Source: an uncultured Oscillospiraceae bacterium (GTDB lineage Bacteria; Bacillota; Clostridia; Oscillospirales; Oscillospiraceae). Taken from it: a DNA stretch of 64,000 bases. The translations under genes were made by a program, and so were the position numbers. The notes below the pieces were generated by a model. The model was given only the letters and a program-made list of their open reading frames with translations. It was not told the origin of the DNA and made no database searches. The stretch covers positions 1-64,000 of the forward strand of contig CALXCP010000002.1 of assembly GCA_944386845.1 (NCBI GenBank), in the 5' to 3' direction. Below, one piece after another: positions 7,736-16,535 of the stretch. The stretch's first letter is position 1; every line of letters begins with the position of its first letter.

Positions 7736-9310
7736 TCACGCCGCCGCCCGGCCGAAGTCGCCGCTGACCGGGATATAGCCGTCGGCCCACATCCCCTGCT
7801 CCGTGATGAAGTCGTACAGCTCCCGGCCGGTGAACTGGGCCGCGGGCTGACCGGTGTCCATATGGAAGAAGGAGAAGCGCTGCGCCTCCGGGTCGTACTC
7901 CACATAGAGCTGGGCGAGCCCGCCGCCTCCGGCCGTATAGTCGTAGTGGTCGGCGCCCTGGCTCCTGGCCAGGACGTCCGGGGGACTGGCGAAGCGCACG
8001 CCCCCCTCCTCCGGGTAGGTGTACAGGTAGAAGAAGAGATACTGCCCCTCGGGCGTGCGGGAATCAGCGGCCAGGGAGAACACCTCGTCCCGGCCGTCCC
8101 CGTTGAGGTCAGCGTGGAAATAGCTGTCGTCCAGCAGGGCCAGCTGTACCGGCTCGCCCCGGTCATCCACCGTCCAGAACGCATGGTTGACCACGCCGTT
8201 GTCAAAATAGGTGGCCCGGACCACCGGGTCATCGGTGACGGTGGCGAACAGCTCGGTCTCCGGGGCCAGCCCCAGGTTCTCCAGGTGCAGAGGGAGCTGG
8301 GCATGGCCGGGGTCCAGGAAGTACTCCAGCAGCTGCCGGACTGTCCCATCCGGGGTGCGGACAGAGAGGGCCACGCTGCTGAAGTCCTCCCCCTCTCCCC
8401 AGAAGAAGGCAGTGTCCCCGGTGGGGGTGGAGATGGACAGGGCGGGCCAAAGCGACTGGGTCAGGACCTCGCCGCTTACCTGCCGGGTGACCTCCCGGCC
8501 GTCGGTGCCGGTGTAGCGGGCGTCAAAGAGGTCCGCCGGGCCCTCGCCGTGGAGCACTGGGGCAAAGTGCACCTCCTGCCCCCCGACGTCGGGGAACAGC
8601 CGTCCGGCCAGCTGGCTGACGGGGGTATACACCAGCAGCCCGTTGTCCCGGCGGGACCAGAGCTCCAGCGTCCTGTCCCCGGACAAGCACAGCAGCTCCT
8701 CCGCCCCGCTGTCCAGCTGGGCGGTCCAGGTCTCCCCCAGGGCGGCGGCCATCAGCTGGACGCCGTAGTCGTCTCCCCGGTAATACCATTGGACGGGGAC
8801 GCCGCTGTCCGTGGTTGTGCCCAGCACCACGCCGGGGCGGCCCAGCACGTCGTCGAAGGGGGTGAGGGTCGGGGTGCTGCCGGGGTCATAGGGGAAGGCG
8901 CTGGAAGCGGGGTCCAGCTGCAGGAGCAGGGACTCCTGCCCGCCCCCCCAGTCGGGATGGGTCCAGCACAGGGCCAGCCCGTCCCCCTCCGGCCGGAGAT
9001 AGAGCAGATAGCCGGTGCCGGGGACGGCGGCGGACGCCACCGCGTCCGCCGGCGGGTCCAGGGGCTGGACGGGCGTCTCCGCCGGCCCGGTGGGCGCGGG
9101 GGTGCCGGTGGGGCCGGGGGCGGGGTCGTCCTCCGCCCCGGGCTGGCAGGCCACCAGGGAGCCGCACAGGGCGATGAGCAGGGCCAGCGCCGCCAGCAGG
9201 ATGACGGGGGGCCGCCGGTGCTTTTTCAGCAGGTTTTTCAGCCGTCCCTCCGTCTCCCGGGCGGAGCCGGACAGCCGGGTGGAAAAACGGGTGTTGGGCA
9301 TGGGCTTCAT
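7736..9310 (-). CDS. M56-tail membrane protein with VCBS-like extracellular domain
   Basis: 524 residues. The first 35 (TRFSTRLSGSARETEGRLKNLLKKHRRPP) are the segment that in BlaR1/M56 proteins joins the peptidase to the last membrane helix. A helix follows (about 36-55), ending CGSLVACQ, then a Pro/Thr-rich linker and a large extracellular domain containing DLNGDGRDEVF, a calcium-loop motif of VCBS/FG-GAP repeats. The longer open frame to 9649 is ignored: the ATG at 9310 has AAAGGAG before it. It is the third tail ORF downstream of the M56 peptidase. Probably a sensor or ligand-binding subunit of that receptor; this is inference from the shared tail. Confidence 0.75.
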   Translation of the reverse strand: MKPMPNTRFSTRLSGSARETEGRLKNLLKKHRRPPVILLAALALLIALCGSLVACQPGAEDDPAPGPTGTPAPTGPAETPVQPLDPPADAVASAAVPGTGYLLYLRPEGDGLALCWTHPDWGGGQESLLLQLDPASSAFPYDPGSTPTLTPFDDVLGRPGVVLGTTTDSGVPVQWYYRGDDYGVQLMAAALGETWTAQLDSGAEELLCLSGDRTLELWSRRDNGLLVYTPVSQLAGRLFPDVGGQEVHFAPVLHGEGPADLFDARYTGTDGREVTRQVSGEVLTQSLWPALSISTPTGDTAFFWGEGEDFSSVALSVRTPDGTVRQLLEYFLDPGHAQLPLHLENLGLAPETELFATVTDDPVVRATYFDNGVVNHAFWTVDDRGEPVQLALLDDSYFHADLNGDGRDEVFSLAADSRTPEGQYLFFYLYTYPEEGGVRFASPPDVLARSQGADHYDYTAGGGGLAQLYVEYDPEAQRFSFFHMDTGQPAAQFTGRELYDFITEQGMWADGYIPVSGDFGRAAA

Positions 9311-9348
9311 TTCGATCGCTCCTTTCCGTCGGACTGTGTAAAGGGAAG

Positions 9349-9675
9349 TCAGCTCAGGGAGATGCGGGCCTCCGGTCCGCCGTCGGCGGACCAGATGTTC
9401 AGTCTCCCGTCGGCGGCGGTGGCATGGCGGCCCTCCCAGAAGGGGCAGTCGGGCCGGAGAAGGCCGTACTGCAGGGCGGCGCCCCCGGGCGGCGGGTCGG
9501 GCAGCAGGATGACGGGCCGGACCGCCCCGGTGAGCATGGGGGCGGCCAGCTGCCCGCGCCGGCGCAGGGCCGGGGGCCTCCTGTGCCGGCGAAACAGGTT
9601 CCGGATGCGCTCCTCCACCTCCCGGGCCGAGCCGGACAGGTGGGTGCACAGTCTGGTATGGGGAATGGCGGACAT
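9349..9675 (-). CDS. Chimeric M56-derived small ORF
   Basis: 108 residues with a good AAGGAGG before its ATG, yet a patchwork. Residues 1-35 (PHTRLCTHLSGSAREVEERIRNLF) copy the start of the ORF at 11001. The next 36 (about RRRGQLAAPMLTGAVRPVILL through GGAALQYGLL) copy the middle of the M56 peptidase, just short of its HELTH zinc motif. The last 37 (RPDCPFWEGRHA onwards) match neither. The DNA agrees: 9464-9570 is nearly identical to 11268-11374 and 9571-9666 to 10897-10992. It has no membrane helix and no catalytic residues. Best read as a recombination scar of a former tail gene; it may still be translated. Confidence 0.65.
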   Translation of the reverse strand: MSAIPHTRLCTHLSGSAREVEERIRNLFRRHRRPPALRRRGQLAAPMLTGAVRPVILLPDPPPGGAALQYGLLRPDCPFWEGRHATAADGRLNIWSADGGPEARISLS

Positions 9676-9711
9676 GGGGAAAGCCTCCTTCGAATCAGAC
9701 TGAGCGCGCGG

Positions 9712-11001
9712 TCAGGAGAAAAAACCAATATCTGCTGTCAGGTTGTAGAGCCCATAGCAACCCAAGGTATCGCCGGCGTCGAGAAACTGACCATGCTCCG
9801 GCCACCAGGTCCAGAAGTCATAGGCACCGTACAGCTCCGTGCCGGGAGCGTGACCCTGGGCTTGGGGCGTGTAGAGGATGAACTGGGCCCCGGGCCGGAG
9901 AGCCGCCCCTTCGCAGTCGGTAAAGCCGTGGGGGCCGCTGGAGATATAGTGGAAGCCCTCTTCGTCCCACTCCTCCCCCAGCGGATGGCCTGTATCCAGC
10001 ACAAGCTCGTCCAGGGTCAGCAGCCAGGAGGAGTCGGTGAGTTGGACAAAGTCCCGGAAGGACCCGTGGAAGCGGCACACATACTGGGTGGCGCCGTCGG
10101 CGTCGTGATAGTCTCCGGCGAAAGTGCCGTCTGGGTGGAGCTCCAGGTCGCTGGACCAGGCCCCCGCGCCGCTGCTGAAGGTCATCTGGAGGCTCTCCTC
10201 CAGGGGCAGCGTTCCCGTCTCTCTCAGGGGGACCGGCGCCCCCACGGCTCGGCTCATGGCATCCTGAAAGGCGGCCAGGTCTTCCACCAGGGACGCCTCC
10301 GGGGCGCGGACAAAAATATCCGGGAAGCTGTCCAGCCAGTCCAGCGCTACTGCCGGGGCAGCCCCGGTCACCAGCCTCCCATCCGCCTCGGACAGCCGGA
10401 CGCTGTGGGCCAGCAGCCCGTCCAGCTCCTCCACAAAGGCGGCGATGGCCTCCGGGTCAAAGCCCTGGTGGAAGGGAGCGTGGAAGTTGAGATCAAAGGT
10501 AACTCTGCCCCACCGGGCGGTCTCTTCAAACTCGCCGGAGAGATCCGCCAGCTCATAATAGTAAAAAAATTTGCCCTGGTACTCCTCCAGCGAGGCCCGC
10601 AGAATGTAGTCCTGTCTGTCCAAGGAGCACAGGCACACACCTGGGACCTCCCGGTCGATGAGCTGGCCATCCTCCCAGAACTGGAGCTCTTGGCTGCCGT
10701 ATGCTCCCACCAGGCGTACTTCCTCCGGGATGCCGTTGCGGTTCAGATCAGGGGACGGCAGGTCCGGCTCCGGGGATACTGTGGAGAGGGGGGCTGACCC
10801 CCCCACACTGCCATCCTGGGGGAGACTGGCGGTCTGGCACCCCACCAGCGATCCGCACAGGGTGATGAGGAGGGCCAGCAGGACCAGTAAAAGGGTCGGG
10901 GGCCTCCTGTGCCGGCGAAACAGGTTCCGGATGCGCTCCTCCACCTCCTGAGCCGAGCCGGACAGGTGGGTGCACAGTCTGGTATGGGGCATGGGCATCA
11001 T
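9712..11001 (-). CDS. M56-tail membrane protein with extracellular domain
   Basis: 429 residues. It begins with the same tail module as its two downstream neighbours (TRLCTHLSGSAQEVEERIRNLF, RRHRRPP), then one membrane helix (about 37-54, ending CGSLVGCQ) and an extracellular region opening with DLNRNGIPEEVRLVG, a motif commonly fused to the C-terminus of clostridial M56 proteins. The rest is rich in aromatic residues and beta-prone. It starts 19 bp after the peptidase stop, with AAAGGAG before ATG. So the sensor half of the receptor is made as a separate polypeptide, likely by coupled translation. Ligand unknown. Confidence 0.78.
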   Translation of the reverse strand: MMPMPHTRLCTHLSGSAQEVEERIRNLFRRHRRPPTLLLVLLALLITLCGSLVGCQTASLPQDGSVGGSAPLSTVSPEPDLPSPDLNRNGIPEEVRLVGAYGSQELQFWEDGQLIDREVPGVCLCSLDRQDYILRASLEEYQGKFFYYYELADLSGEFEETARWGRVTFDLNFHAPFHQGFDPEAIAAFVEELDGLLAHSVRLSEADGRLVTGAAPAVALDWLDSFPDIFVRAPEASLVEDLAAFQDAMSRAVGAPVPLRETGTLPLEESLQMTFSSGAGAWSSDLELHPDGTFAGDYHDADGATQYVCRFHGSFRDFVQLTDSSWLLTLDELVLDTGHPLGEEWDEEGFHYISSGPHGFTDCEGAALRPGAQFILYTPQAQGHAPGTELYGAYDFWTWWPEHGQFLDAGDTLGCYGLYNLTADIGFFS

Positions 11002-11020
11002 GGAAAACGCTCCTTTCTGG

Positions 11021-11959
11021 TCAGCCGTCCTCCCGCTTTTGGGAGAGGGCGGCCACGGTGTCCAGGATGGTGCGGCCGTAGGCCCCCCGGTCCTCCGGGG
11101 GCAGGGCCCGGACCACCGCCTCGTCGCAGGCCAGCTCGGTGTCCCGCTCCACCGCCCGGGCCATGACCCACATCATGGGGTCGAACCAGTGCAGGGCGTT
11201 CACCCACAGCGCCAGCGCCTTGAGCCAGATGTCCCGGCGGCGCAGGTGGGTGAGCTCGTGGAGCAGACCGTACCGCAGGGCGGCGCCCCCGGGCGGCGGG
11301 TCGGGCAGCAGGATGACGGGCCGGACCGCCCCGGTGAGCATGGGGGCGGCCAGCTGCCCGCACCGGCGCAGGGCGGGGGGCCGGGACAGGCCCAGCTTCC
11401 CAGTCAGGTCGGCGTACTGGGCCAGCACCGCCAGGTCGGTCTCCGGCGCGGTCCAGCGCCGCCGCCAGCGGCAGAAGCGCAGGTGGGCCAGCAGGTTCCA
11501 CCCCAGCACCCCCGCCGCCCCCGCCAGCCAGACGGCGAAGAGGAGCTGGCTCAGGGAGAGGGCGAAGCCCTCCGCCGGCGCGGGCTCCGCCGGGGCGGGG
11601 CCGGGCTCCCCGGACGGCGTCTCCGCCGGGGCGGGGGTGGCCCAGCCGTCTCCGCTCTCCGCCGGGGGCGGGGCGGTCTCGGCCGTGCCGCCGGGGCCCG
11701 GGGCCTGGTCCGGGATATGGACCGGGGGCTGGTAGAGGACGGTGTCCTGGGGGGCGGGGATCTGGATGGGGGCCCGGTCCTGGGGCAGGCCGGGCAGGGT
11801 CAGGGGAACGGCCAGCCGCAGGCACAGCAGCAGCCACGCCCAGCACCGCCACCGGGCCCCGTACCGCCCGGCGGTGAGCTTTCCGACCAGGAGCAGCAGG
11901 GTGACGACGGCGGCGCCACCGAGAGACAGGGCGGCCAGGCGGAGCAGAAAGTCACTCAC
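11021..11959 (-). CDS. BlaR1-like M56 membrane metallopeptidase, tail-less
   Basis: 312 residues. Two N-terminal helices (about 8-28 and 38-53), a long Pro/Ala/Glu-rich loop (58-130), a third helix (about 133-160), then the M56 peptidase core with HELTH at 234-238 and ERDTELACDEAV (271-282) supplying the downstream ligand region. In the family such a protein senses an external signal and cleaves the cognate BlaI-type repressor. Typical members continue into a tail helix and a sensor domain; here the frame stops after YGRTILDTVAALSQKREDG. The GTG start overlaps the repressor stop by 8 bases (GTGAGTGA). An upstream in-frame ATG would run through the repressor gene and is rejected. Confidence 0.85.
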   Translation of the reverse strand: MSDFLLRLAALSLGGAAVVTLLLLVGKLTAGRYGARWRCWAWLLLCLRLAVPLTLPGLPQDRAPIQIPAPQDTVLYQPPVHIPDQAPGPGGTAETAPPPAESGDGWATPAPAETPSGEPGPAPAEPAPAEGFALSLSQLLFAVWLAGAAGVLGWNLLAHLRFCRWRRRWTAPETDLAVLAQYADLTGKLGLSRPPALRRCGQLAAPMLTGAVRPVILLPDPPPGGAALRYGLLHELTHLRRRDIWLKALALWVNALHWFDPMMWVMARAVERDTELACDEAVVRALPPEDRGAYGRTILDTVAALSQKREDG

Positions 11960-12326
11960 CGTCTCCGCCCTCCAGCCGGTCCAGCAGCTGCCGCAGCCGG
12001 TCCATCTCCTCCCGGGACAGCCCGTCCCGGGCCAGGGCGGCCACGAAGTTGGCCGGGGAACTGCCGTACAGCCGGCGGAGCACCGCCCGGCTGTCAAAGG
12101 CCATGTAGTCCTCCCGGCTCACCAGGGGGGTGTACAGGTTGTGCCGCCCCTCCCGGCGCACCGACAGAAAGCCCTTCTCGGTCAGCCGGGCCAGATAGGT
12201 GTTCACCGTGTTCCCCGCCCAGCCGAAGGGGGCCAGGGCACTCTCCAGCTGGGCCCGGGGGGTGTCCGGCCCCGAGGCCCACAGGGCCTTCATCACTTCC
12301 AGCTCACTGTCGGGCAGACGCTTCAT
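11952..12326 (-). CDS. BlaI/MecI/CopY family repressor
   Basis: 124 residues, the normal family length. An N-terminal winged helix (MKRLPDSELEVMKALW, then NTVNTYLARLTEKGFLSVRREGR) binds DNA; the C-terminal helices (about 80-120) dimerise. In this family the repressor sits on the promoter of its own operon until cleaved by the partner M56 peptidase. That partner overlaps its 3' end here. AGGAGGA precedes the ATG. No beta-lactamase or penicillin-binding gene is adjacent, so the signal need not be a beta-lactam. It is the first gene of the minus-strand M56 cluster. Confidence 0.92.
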   Translation of the reverse strand: MKRLPDSELEVMKALWASGPDTPRAQLESALAPFGWAGNTVNTYLARLTEKGFLSVRREGRHNLYTPLVSREDYMAFDSRAVLRRLYGSSPANFVAALARDGLSREEMDRLRQLLDRLEGGDGE

Positions 12327-12343
12327 AGGGGGTCCTCCTGTTC

Positions 12344-12382
12344 ACTACAAGTGTCGTTTCTGACTATATACTACAATTGACG
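12344..12382 (-). promoter_or_regulatory. Promoter and BlaI-type operator pair
   Basis: Two direct repeats of ACTACAA(G/T)TG(T/A)CG at 12344-12356 and 12370-12382, 26 bp apart. Each contains TACA followed two bases later by TGT or TGA, an imperfect version of the BlaI/MecI core TACAnnTGTA. A minus-strand -10, TATAGT (12363-12368), lies between them; the -35 is not clear. The layout fits autorepression. Confidence 0.6.
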
Positions 12383-12466
12383 TTGAAAAAAATCAAGTTA
12401 CGATCCGGTAACAGCCCGCCCTGGGGGGAGCGGGGCGGACGGGGAGCGCCGGGAGAATGTCCGGGC

Positions 12467-12500
12467 TTGTATTTGACAGCGGAGTTTGCTATAATATAAC
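12467..12500 (+). promoter_or_regulatory. Promoter region of the gdpP-ftsH operon
   Basis: Two overlapping sigma-A promoters can be drawn: TTGTAT (12467-12472), 17 bp, TATAAT (12490-12495); and TTGACA (12473-12478), 16 bp, TATAAC (12495-12500). Confidence 0.8.
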
Positions 12501-12566
12501 ATCACGCACTATGTTATAGGGCCAAACGGACGCCCGGGGCAGACCCGGGAGAAAGGAGCGCTGCCC

Positions 12567-14555
12567 TTGAACCGAAAGATCGCGCGGCTGATCCAGCCGA
12601 AGCTCCAGCTCTACTTCGGGGCGCTGGTGGTATTCGCGGTGGTGTCCGCCTTCTTCAATATCTGGCTGGGCCTGGCCGAGGGGGCGGCGGCGCTGGGGCT
12701 GTATCTCTACTCCCGCAGCGCCAGCCACAAGCGGAAGAAAGAGGTCCTGCGCTATCTGGACACGGTGAACGGCAATGTGGACGCCGCCGCCCGGGACACC
12801 ATGACCAACGCCCCCATGCCCATGGTCATCTTCCGCCCGGAGAGCGGGGAGGTGGTCTGGAGCAACGACCGCTTCCTGAAGATGCTGGGCAGCGAGGAGG
12901 CCCTGTTCGACACCCGGCTGGACGAGGCGGTGCCCCAGTTCGACGCCCGGTGGCTCATGGAGGGGAAGAACCAGTGCCCCGCCGAGGTCGCCGTGGGAGG
13001 CCGCCGGTACGTGGTGTACGGCAGCCTGGCCCGGGTGGAGGGCAAGGGGGGCGGCTTTCTGGCCACCACCTACTGGATGGACGTCACCGATTACTCGGTG
13101 GCCCGGGAGGAGTTCCAGCGCACCCGGCCTGTGGTGGCCATCGTGATGCTGGACAACTACGAGGAGCTGATGAAGAACCTGCCGGAGGCCTCCCGCTCCG
13201 CCCTGCGCAGCCAGCTGGACGTGAAGCTGGCTGAGTGGACCGCCCCCACCGGGGGGATGACCTGCCGGTATGACCGGGACCGGTACCTGTTCGTCTTCGA
13301 GGAGCAGTACCTGGCCGGCTTCATCGAGAAGAAGTTCGACCTGCTGGAGACGGTGCGCAACGTCCCCAACCCGGGCGGGCTGCAGCCCACCGTCTCCATC
13401 GGCGTGGGCAAGGACGCCGACAGCTTCCAGGAGCTGTTCCAGTACGCCAGCCTGTCCATCGAGATGGCCCTGTCCCGGGGGGGCGATCAGGCGGTGATCA
13501 AGAACCGCTTCGACTTCGAGTTCTACGGCGGCCGGGCCAAGGAGACCGAAAAGCGCACCAAGGTGAAGAGCCGGGTCATGGCCGCCGCCCTGAGCGAGCT
13601 GGTGGCCGACTCCAGCCGGGTGCTGGTCATGGGGCACAAGTTCCCCGACCTGGACGCCTTCGGCGCGGCGGTGGGGGTGTGCGCCCTGGCCCGGAAGCGG
13701 GGGGTGCGGGCCGCCATCGTGGCTGCCCCCGAGCCCAACCCGGCCTCCCCCATGTACGCCAGGATGCGGCAGCAGCCCGAGTACGAGCACTGCTTCATCA
13801 GCGCCCAGGAGGCCATGGAGGAGGCGGACGGGCGCACCCTGCTGGTGGTGGTGGACACCAACCGGCCCGAGCAGGTGGAGTCCGAGCCTCTGCTGGAGAG
13901 CGTGAACCGGGTGGCGGTCATCGACCACCACCGCCGGGCGGCCACCTACATCGCCAACGCGGCGCTGAACTTCCACGAGCCCTATGCCTCCTCGGCCAGC
14001 GAGCTGGTCACCGAGCTGCTCCAGTACATCGTGGAGCCCAGCGACCTGCTGCGCACCGAGGCGGAGGCCCTGCTGGCCGGGGTGGTGCTGGACACCAAGA
14101 ATTTCACCATGCGCACCGGGGCCCGGACCTTTGAGGCGGCGGCCTTCCTGCGCCGGTGCGGCGCCGACACCGCCGAGGTGAAGAAGCTGTTCCAGAACGA
14201 TCTGGAGGGCACCATCTCCCGGTACGACATCATCCGCAACGCCCGGATGTACCGGGATGACATCGCCGTGGCCAAGGTGGACCACACCGTGGGGCGGGTG
14301 ACGGCGGCCCAGGCGGCCGACGAGCTGTTGAACATCTCGGGGATCGACACCTCCTTCGTCCTCTTCCCCGACGGGGACCGGGTGATCGTCTCGGCCCGCT
14401 CCATGGGGGACACCAACGTGCAGGTGATCCTGGAGAAGCTGGGGGGCGGGGGCAACGCCGCCACCGCCGGGGCCCAGATCCCGGGCATGACGGTGGACGA
14501 GGCCACCAGGGCACTGCTCCGGGCCATCGACCAGTACTTCGAGGACGAGGACTGA
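12567..14555 (+). CDS. gdpP: Cyclic-di-AMP phosphodiesterase GdpP (YybT)
   Basis: Membrane enzyme that hydrolyses cyclic di-AMP and so affects potassium balance and wall stress. 662 residues: two close N-terminal membrane helices (about 15-48), a PAS-like region (75-170), a degenerate GGDEF domain (about 175-310), a DHH phosphoesterase domain with HKFPDLDAFG and the IDHHRR signature, and a C-terminal DHHA1 domain with its GGGGNAATAGAQ loop. The start is TTG at 12567, with AAAGGAG eight bases upstream; no ATG fits. It leads a run of genes (rplI, dnaB and onward) that is conserved among Firmicutes. Confidence 0.95.
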   Translation: MNRKIARLIQPKLQLYFGALVVFAVVSAFFNIWLGLAEGAAALGLYLYSRSASHKRKKEVLRYLDTVNGNVDAAARDTMTNAPMPMVIFRPESGEVVWSNDRFLKMLGSEEALFDTRLDEAVPQFDARWLMEGKNQCPAEVAVGGRRYVVYGSLARVEGKGGGFLATTYWMDVTDYSVAREEFQRTRPVVAIVMLDNYEELMKNLPEASRSALRSQLDVKLAEWTAPTGGMTCRYDRDRYLFVFEEQYLAGFIEKKFDLLETVRNVPNPGGLQPTVSIGVGKDADSFQELFQYASLSIEMALSRGGDQAVIKNRFDFEFYGGRAKETEKRTKVKSRVMAAALSELVADSSRVLVMGHKFPDLDAFGAAVGVCALARKRGVRAAIVAAPEPNPASPMYARMRQQPEYEHCFISAQEAMEEADGRTLLVVVDTNRPEQVESEPLLESVNRVAVIDHHRRAATYIANAALNFHEPYASSASELVTELLQYIVEPSDLLRTEAEALLAGVVLDTKNFTMRTGARTFEAAAFLRRCGADTAEVKKLFQNDLEGTISRYDIIRNARMYRDDIAVAKVDHTVGRVTAAQAADELLNISGIDTSFVLFPDGDRVIVSARSMGDTNVQVILEKLGGGGNAATAGAQIPGMTVDEATRALLRAIDQYFEDED

Positions 14556-14640
14556 CGGCGCGGCATAGAGGACCGCTGAAAATCTCAGAGCGCCACAGGG
14601 GCGCGGACAGAAGATATGCTTTGAGGAAAGGACGATAGAG

Positions 14641-15087
14641 ATGAAAGTGATCTTGCAGCAGGACGTGAAGGGCCAGGGGAAGAAGGGGCAGCTGGTGGAC
14701 GTGTCCGACGGGTACGCCCGGAACTTCCTCCTGCCCAAAAAGCTGGCCGTGCCCGCCACGGCGGAGAACGTGAACACCATGAAGCAGCAGGAGAAGGCCC
14801 GCCTGGCCCAGCAGGCCGCTGAGAAGGCGGAGGCCGAGGCCACCGCCAAGAAGCTGGAGGGCATCTCGGTCACCCTGTCCGCCAAGGCAGGGGACGGCGG
14901 GCGGCTGTTCGGCGCGGTGACCGCCAAGGAGATCTCCGAGGCCCTCTCCGCCCAGCACGGGCTGAGCATCGCCAAGACCAAGATCGTCCTGGACGAGCCC
15001 ATCAAGAGCTGCGGCGGCTATCAGCTGAAGGTGAAGCTGGGCTACGAGGTGACGGGCACCCTCAAGGTGCAGGTGAACGAGGCCTGA
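14641..15087 (+). CDS. rplI: 50S ribosomal protein L9
   Basis: 148 residues, normal length for L9. The N-terminal globular domain carries the family signature (MKVILQQDVKGQGKKGQLVDVSDGYARNFLLP), followed by the long connecting helix and the C-terminal RNA-binding domain. Binds 23S rRNA at the base of the L1 stalk. GAGGAAAGG precedes the ATG. Placed between gdpP and dnaB as in many Firmicutes. Confidence 0.98.
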   Translation: MKVILQQDVKGQGKKGQLVDVSDGYARNFLLPKKLAVPATAENVNTMKQQEKARLAQQAAEKAEAEATAKKLEGISVTLSAKAGDGGRLFGAVTAKEISEALSAQHGLSIAKTKIVLDEPIKSCGGYQLKVKLGYEVTGTLKVQVNEA

Positions 15088-15146
15088 CGGCCTTCGCGCC
15101 CCATATATTTCGCCTTTTACTCTGATCCAAAAGGGAGGAAAACGCC

Positions 15147-16502
15147 ATGCCATACGACGAGGACGAGCTGCGCGCGCGGCAGATGCCCCACTCGGCGGAG
15201 GCGGAGCGGGCGGTGCTGGGCTCCATGCTCATCGACGCCCGGTGCGTGCCCGAGGTGATCGAGCGGCTGCGGGGGGAGGACTTCTACCTCAAGCAGAACC
15301 GGGACATCTTCGAGACCATCTACTCCATGTTCAATTTCTCCCAGACCATCGACCCGGTCACCGTGCTGGAGCAGATGAAGCAGAATGGGGTGTACGACGA
15401 GAACACCACGGGCAGCTACATCCTCCAGCTCATGGACACCACGCCCACCGCCGCCAATGTGGGGGAGTACGTGGACATCGTCCGGGACAAGGCCCTGCTG
15501 CGGCGCATCGGCGACCTGGCCGGCGAGATGACCTCCATGGTGATGGAGGGGGGCGCCGGGGCCCAGACGGTGCTGGAGGCGGCGGAGAAAAAGATCTTCT
15601 CCATCCGGCAGGGCCGGGCCGCCCAGGGGCTGGAGCACATCTCCAGCGTCATCCTCAGCGTGTACCAGCGCCTGGGGGAGCTGGCCGCCAGCGAGTCGGC
15701 CATCCCGGGGCTGTCCACTGGGCTGGGGGACGTGGACGCGGCCATCTCGGGGCTGAATGATTCCGACCTGATCCTGCTGGCCGCCCGGCCGGGCATGGGC
15801 AAGACGTCCATGGCCCTGAACATCCTGCTCCACGCCGGGAAGTACTCGGGCAAGAGCGTGGTGTTCTTCTCCCTGGAGATGAGCCGGGAGCAGCTGGCCA
15901 TGCGCCTGATCTCCAACGAGGCCTTCGTGGACAACAAGAAGCTGGTCACCGGTCGGCTCAGCGAGGACGACTGGGACAAGGTGGCCGCCGCGGCCGCCGC
16001 CCTGAACCAGACCCGGATCTACATCGACGACAACCCCAGCCTCTCGGTGGCCGACATGAACGCCAAATGCCGCCGGGTGGAAAACCTCGGGCTGGTGGTC
16101 ATCGACTATCTCCAGCTGATGCAGTCGGCCGGCGGGCGGCAGTACGCCGGCGAGAACCGGCAGCAGGTGGTGTCCGACATCTCCCGGGCCCTGAAGATCA
16201 TGGCCAAGGAGCTCAATGTGCCGGTGCTCTGCCTGAGCCAGCTGTCCCGGGCCAACGAGAGCCGCTCCAACAAGCGGCCCATGCTGTCCGACCTGAGAGA
16301 GTCGGGGGCCATCGAGCAGGACGCCGACATCGTCATGTTCCTCTACCGGGAGGACTACTACGACGAGAACACCGAGAACCACAACCTGGCCGAGTGCATC
16401 ATCGCCAAGAACCGCCACGGGGAGACCCGGACGGTGGAGCTGCAGTGGCTGCCCGAGTACACCACCTTCTCGGGCATCGACCGGCGGCACGAGGAGTACT
16501 GA
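15147..16502 (+). CDS. dnaB: Replicative DNA helicase DnaB
   Basis: Hexameric helicase that unwinds DNA at the replication fork. 451 residues: N-terminal DnaB domain (about 12-115, opening RQMPHSAEAERAVLGSML), linker, and a RecA-like C-terminal domain. Walker A is ARPGMGKTS, the Walker B strand is LVVIDYLQLM, and the arginine-finger region is KIMAKELNVPVLCLSQLSR; ESGAIEQDADIVMFLYR is another family signature. GGGAGG lies 10 bases before the ATG. (Called dnaC in Bacillus.) No intein or insertion. Confidence 0.98.
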   Translation: MPYDEDELRARQMPHSAEAERAVLGSMLIDARCVPEVIERLRGEDFYLKQNRDIFETIYSMFNFSQTIDPVTVLEQMKQNGVYDENTTGSYILQLMDTTPTAANVGEYVDIVRDKALLRRIGDLAGEMTSMVMEGGAGAQTVLEAAEKKIFSIRQGRAAQGLEHISSVILSVYQRLGELAASESAIPGLSTGLGDVDAAISGLNDSDLILLAARPGMGKTSMALNILLHAGKYSGKSVVFFSLEMSREQLAMRLISNEAFVDNKKLVTGRLSEDDWDKVAAAAAALNQTRIYIDDNPSLSVADMNAKCRRVENLGLVVIDYLQLMQSAGGRQYAGENRQQVVSDISRALKIMAKELNVPVLCLSQLSRANESRSNKRPMLSDLRESGAIEQDADIVMFLYREDYYDENTENHNLAECIIAKNRHGETRTVELQWLPEYTTFSGIDRRHEEY

Positions 16503-16535
16503 GCCGGCCAGGGACCGGAGAGTTTTGGAGGGCGC

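Noticed and set aside
7736..12326. Beta-lactam resistance operon
   Set aside because: BlaI- and BlaR1-like genes are present, but no beta-lactamase or penicillin-binding protein gene, and no penicillin-binding sensor domain is visible.
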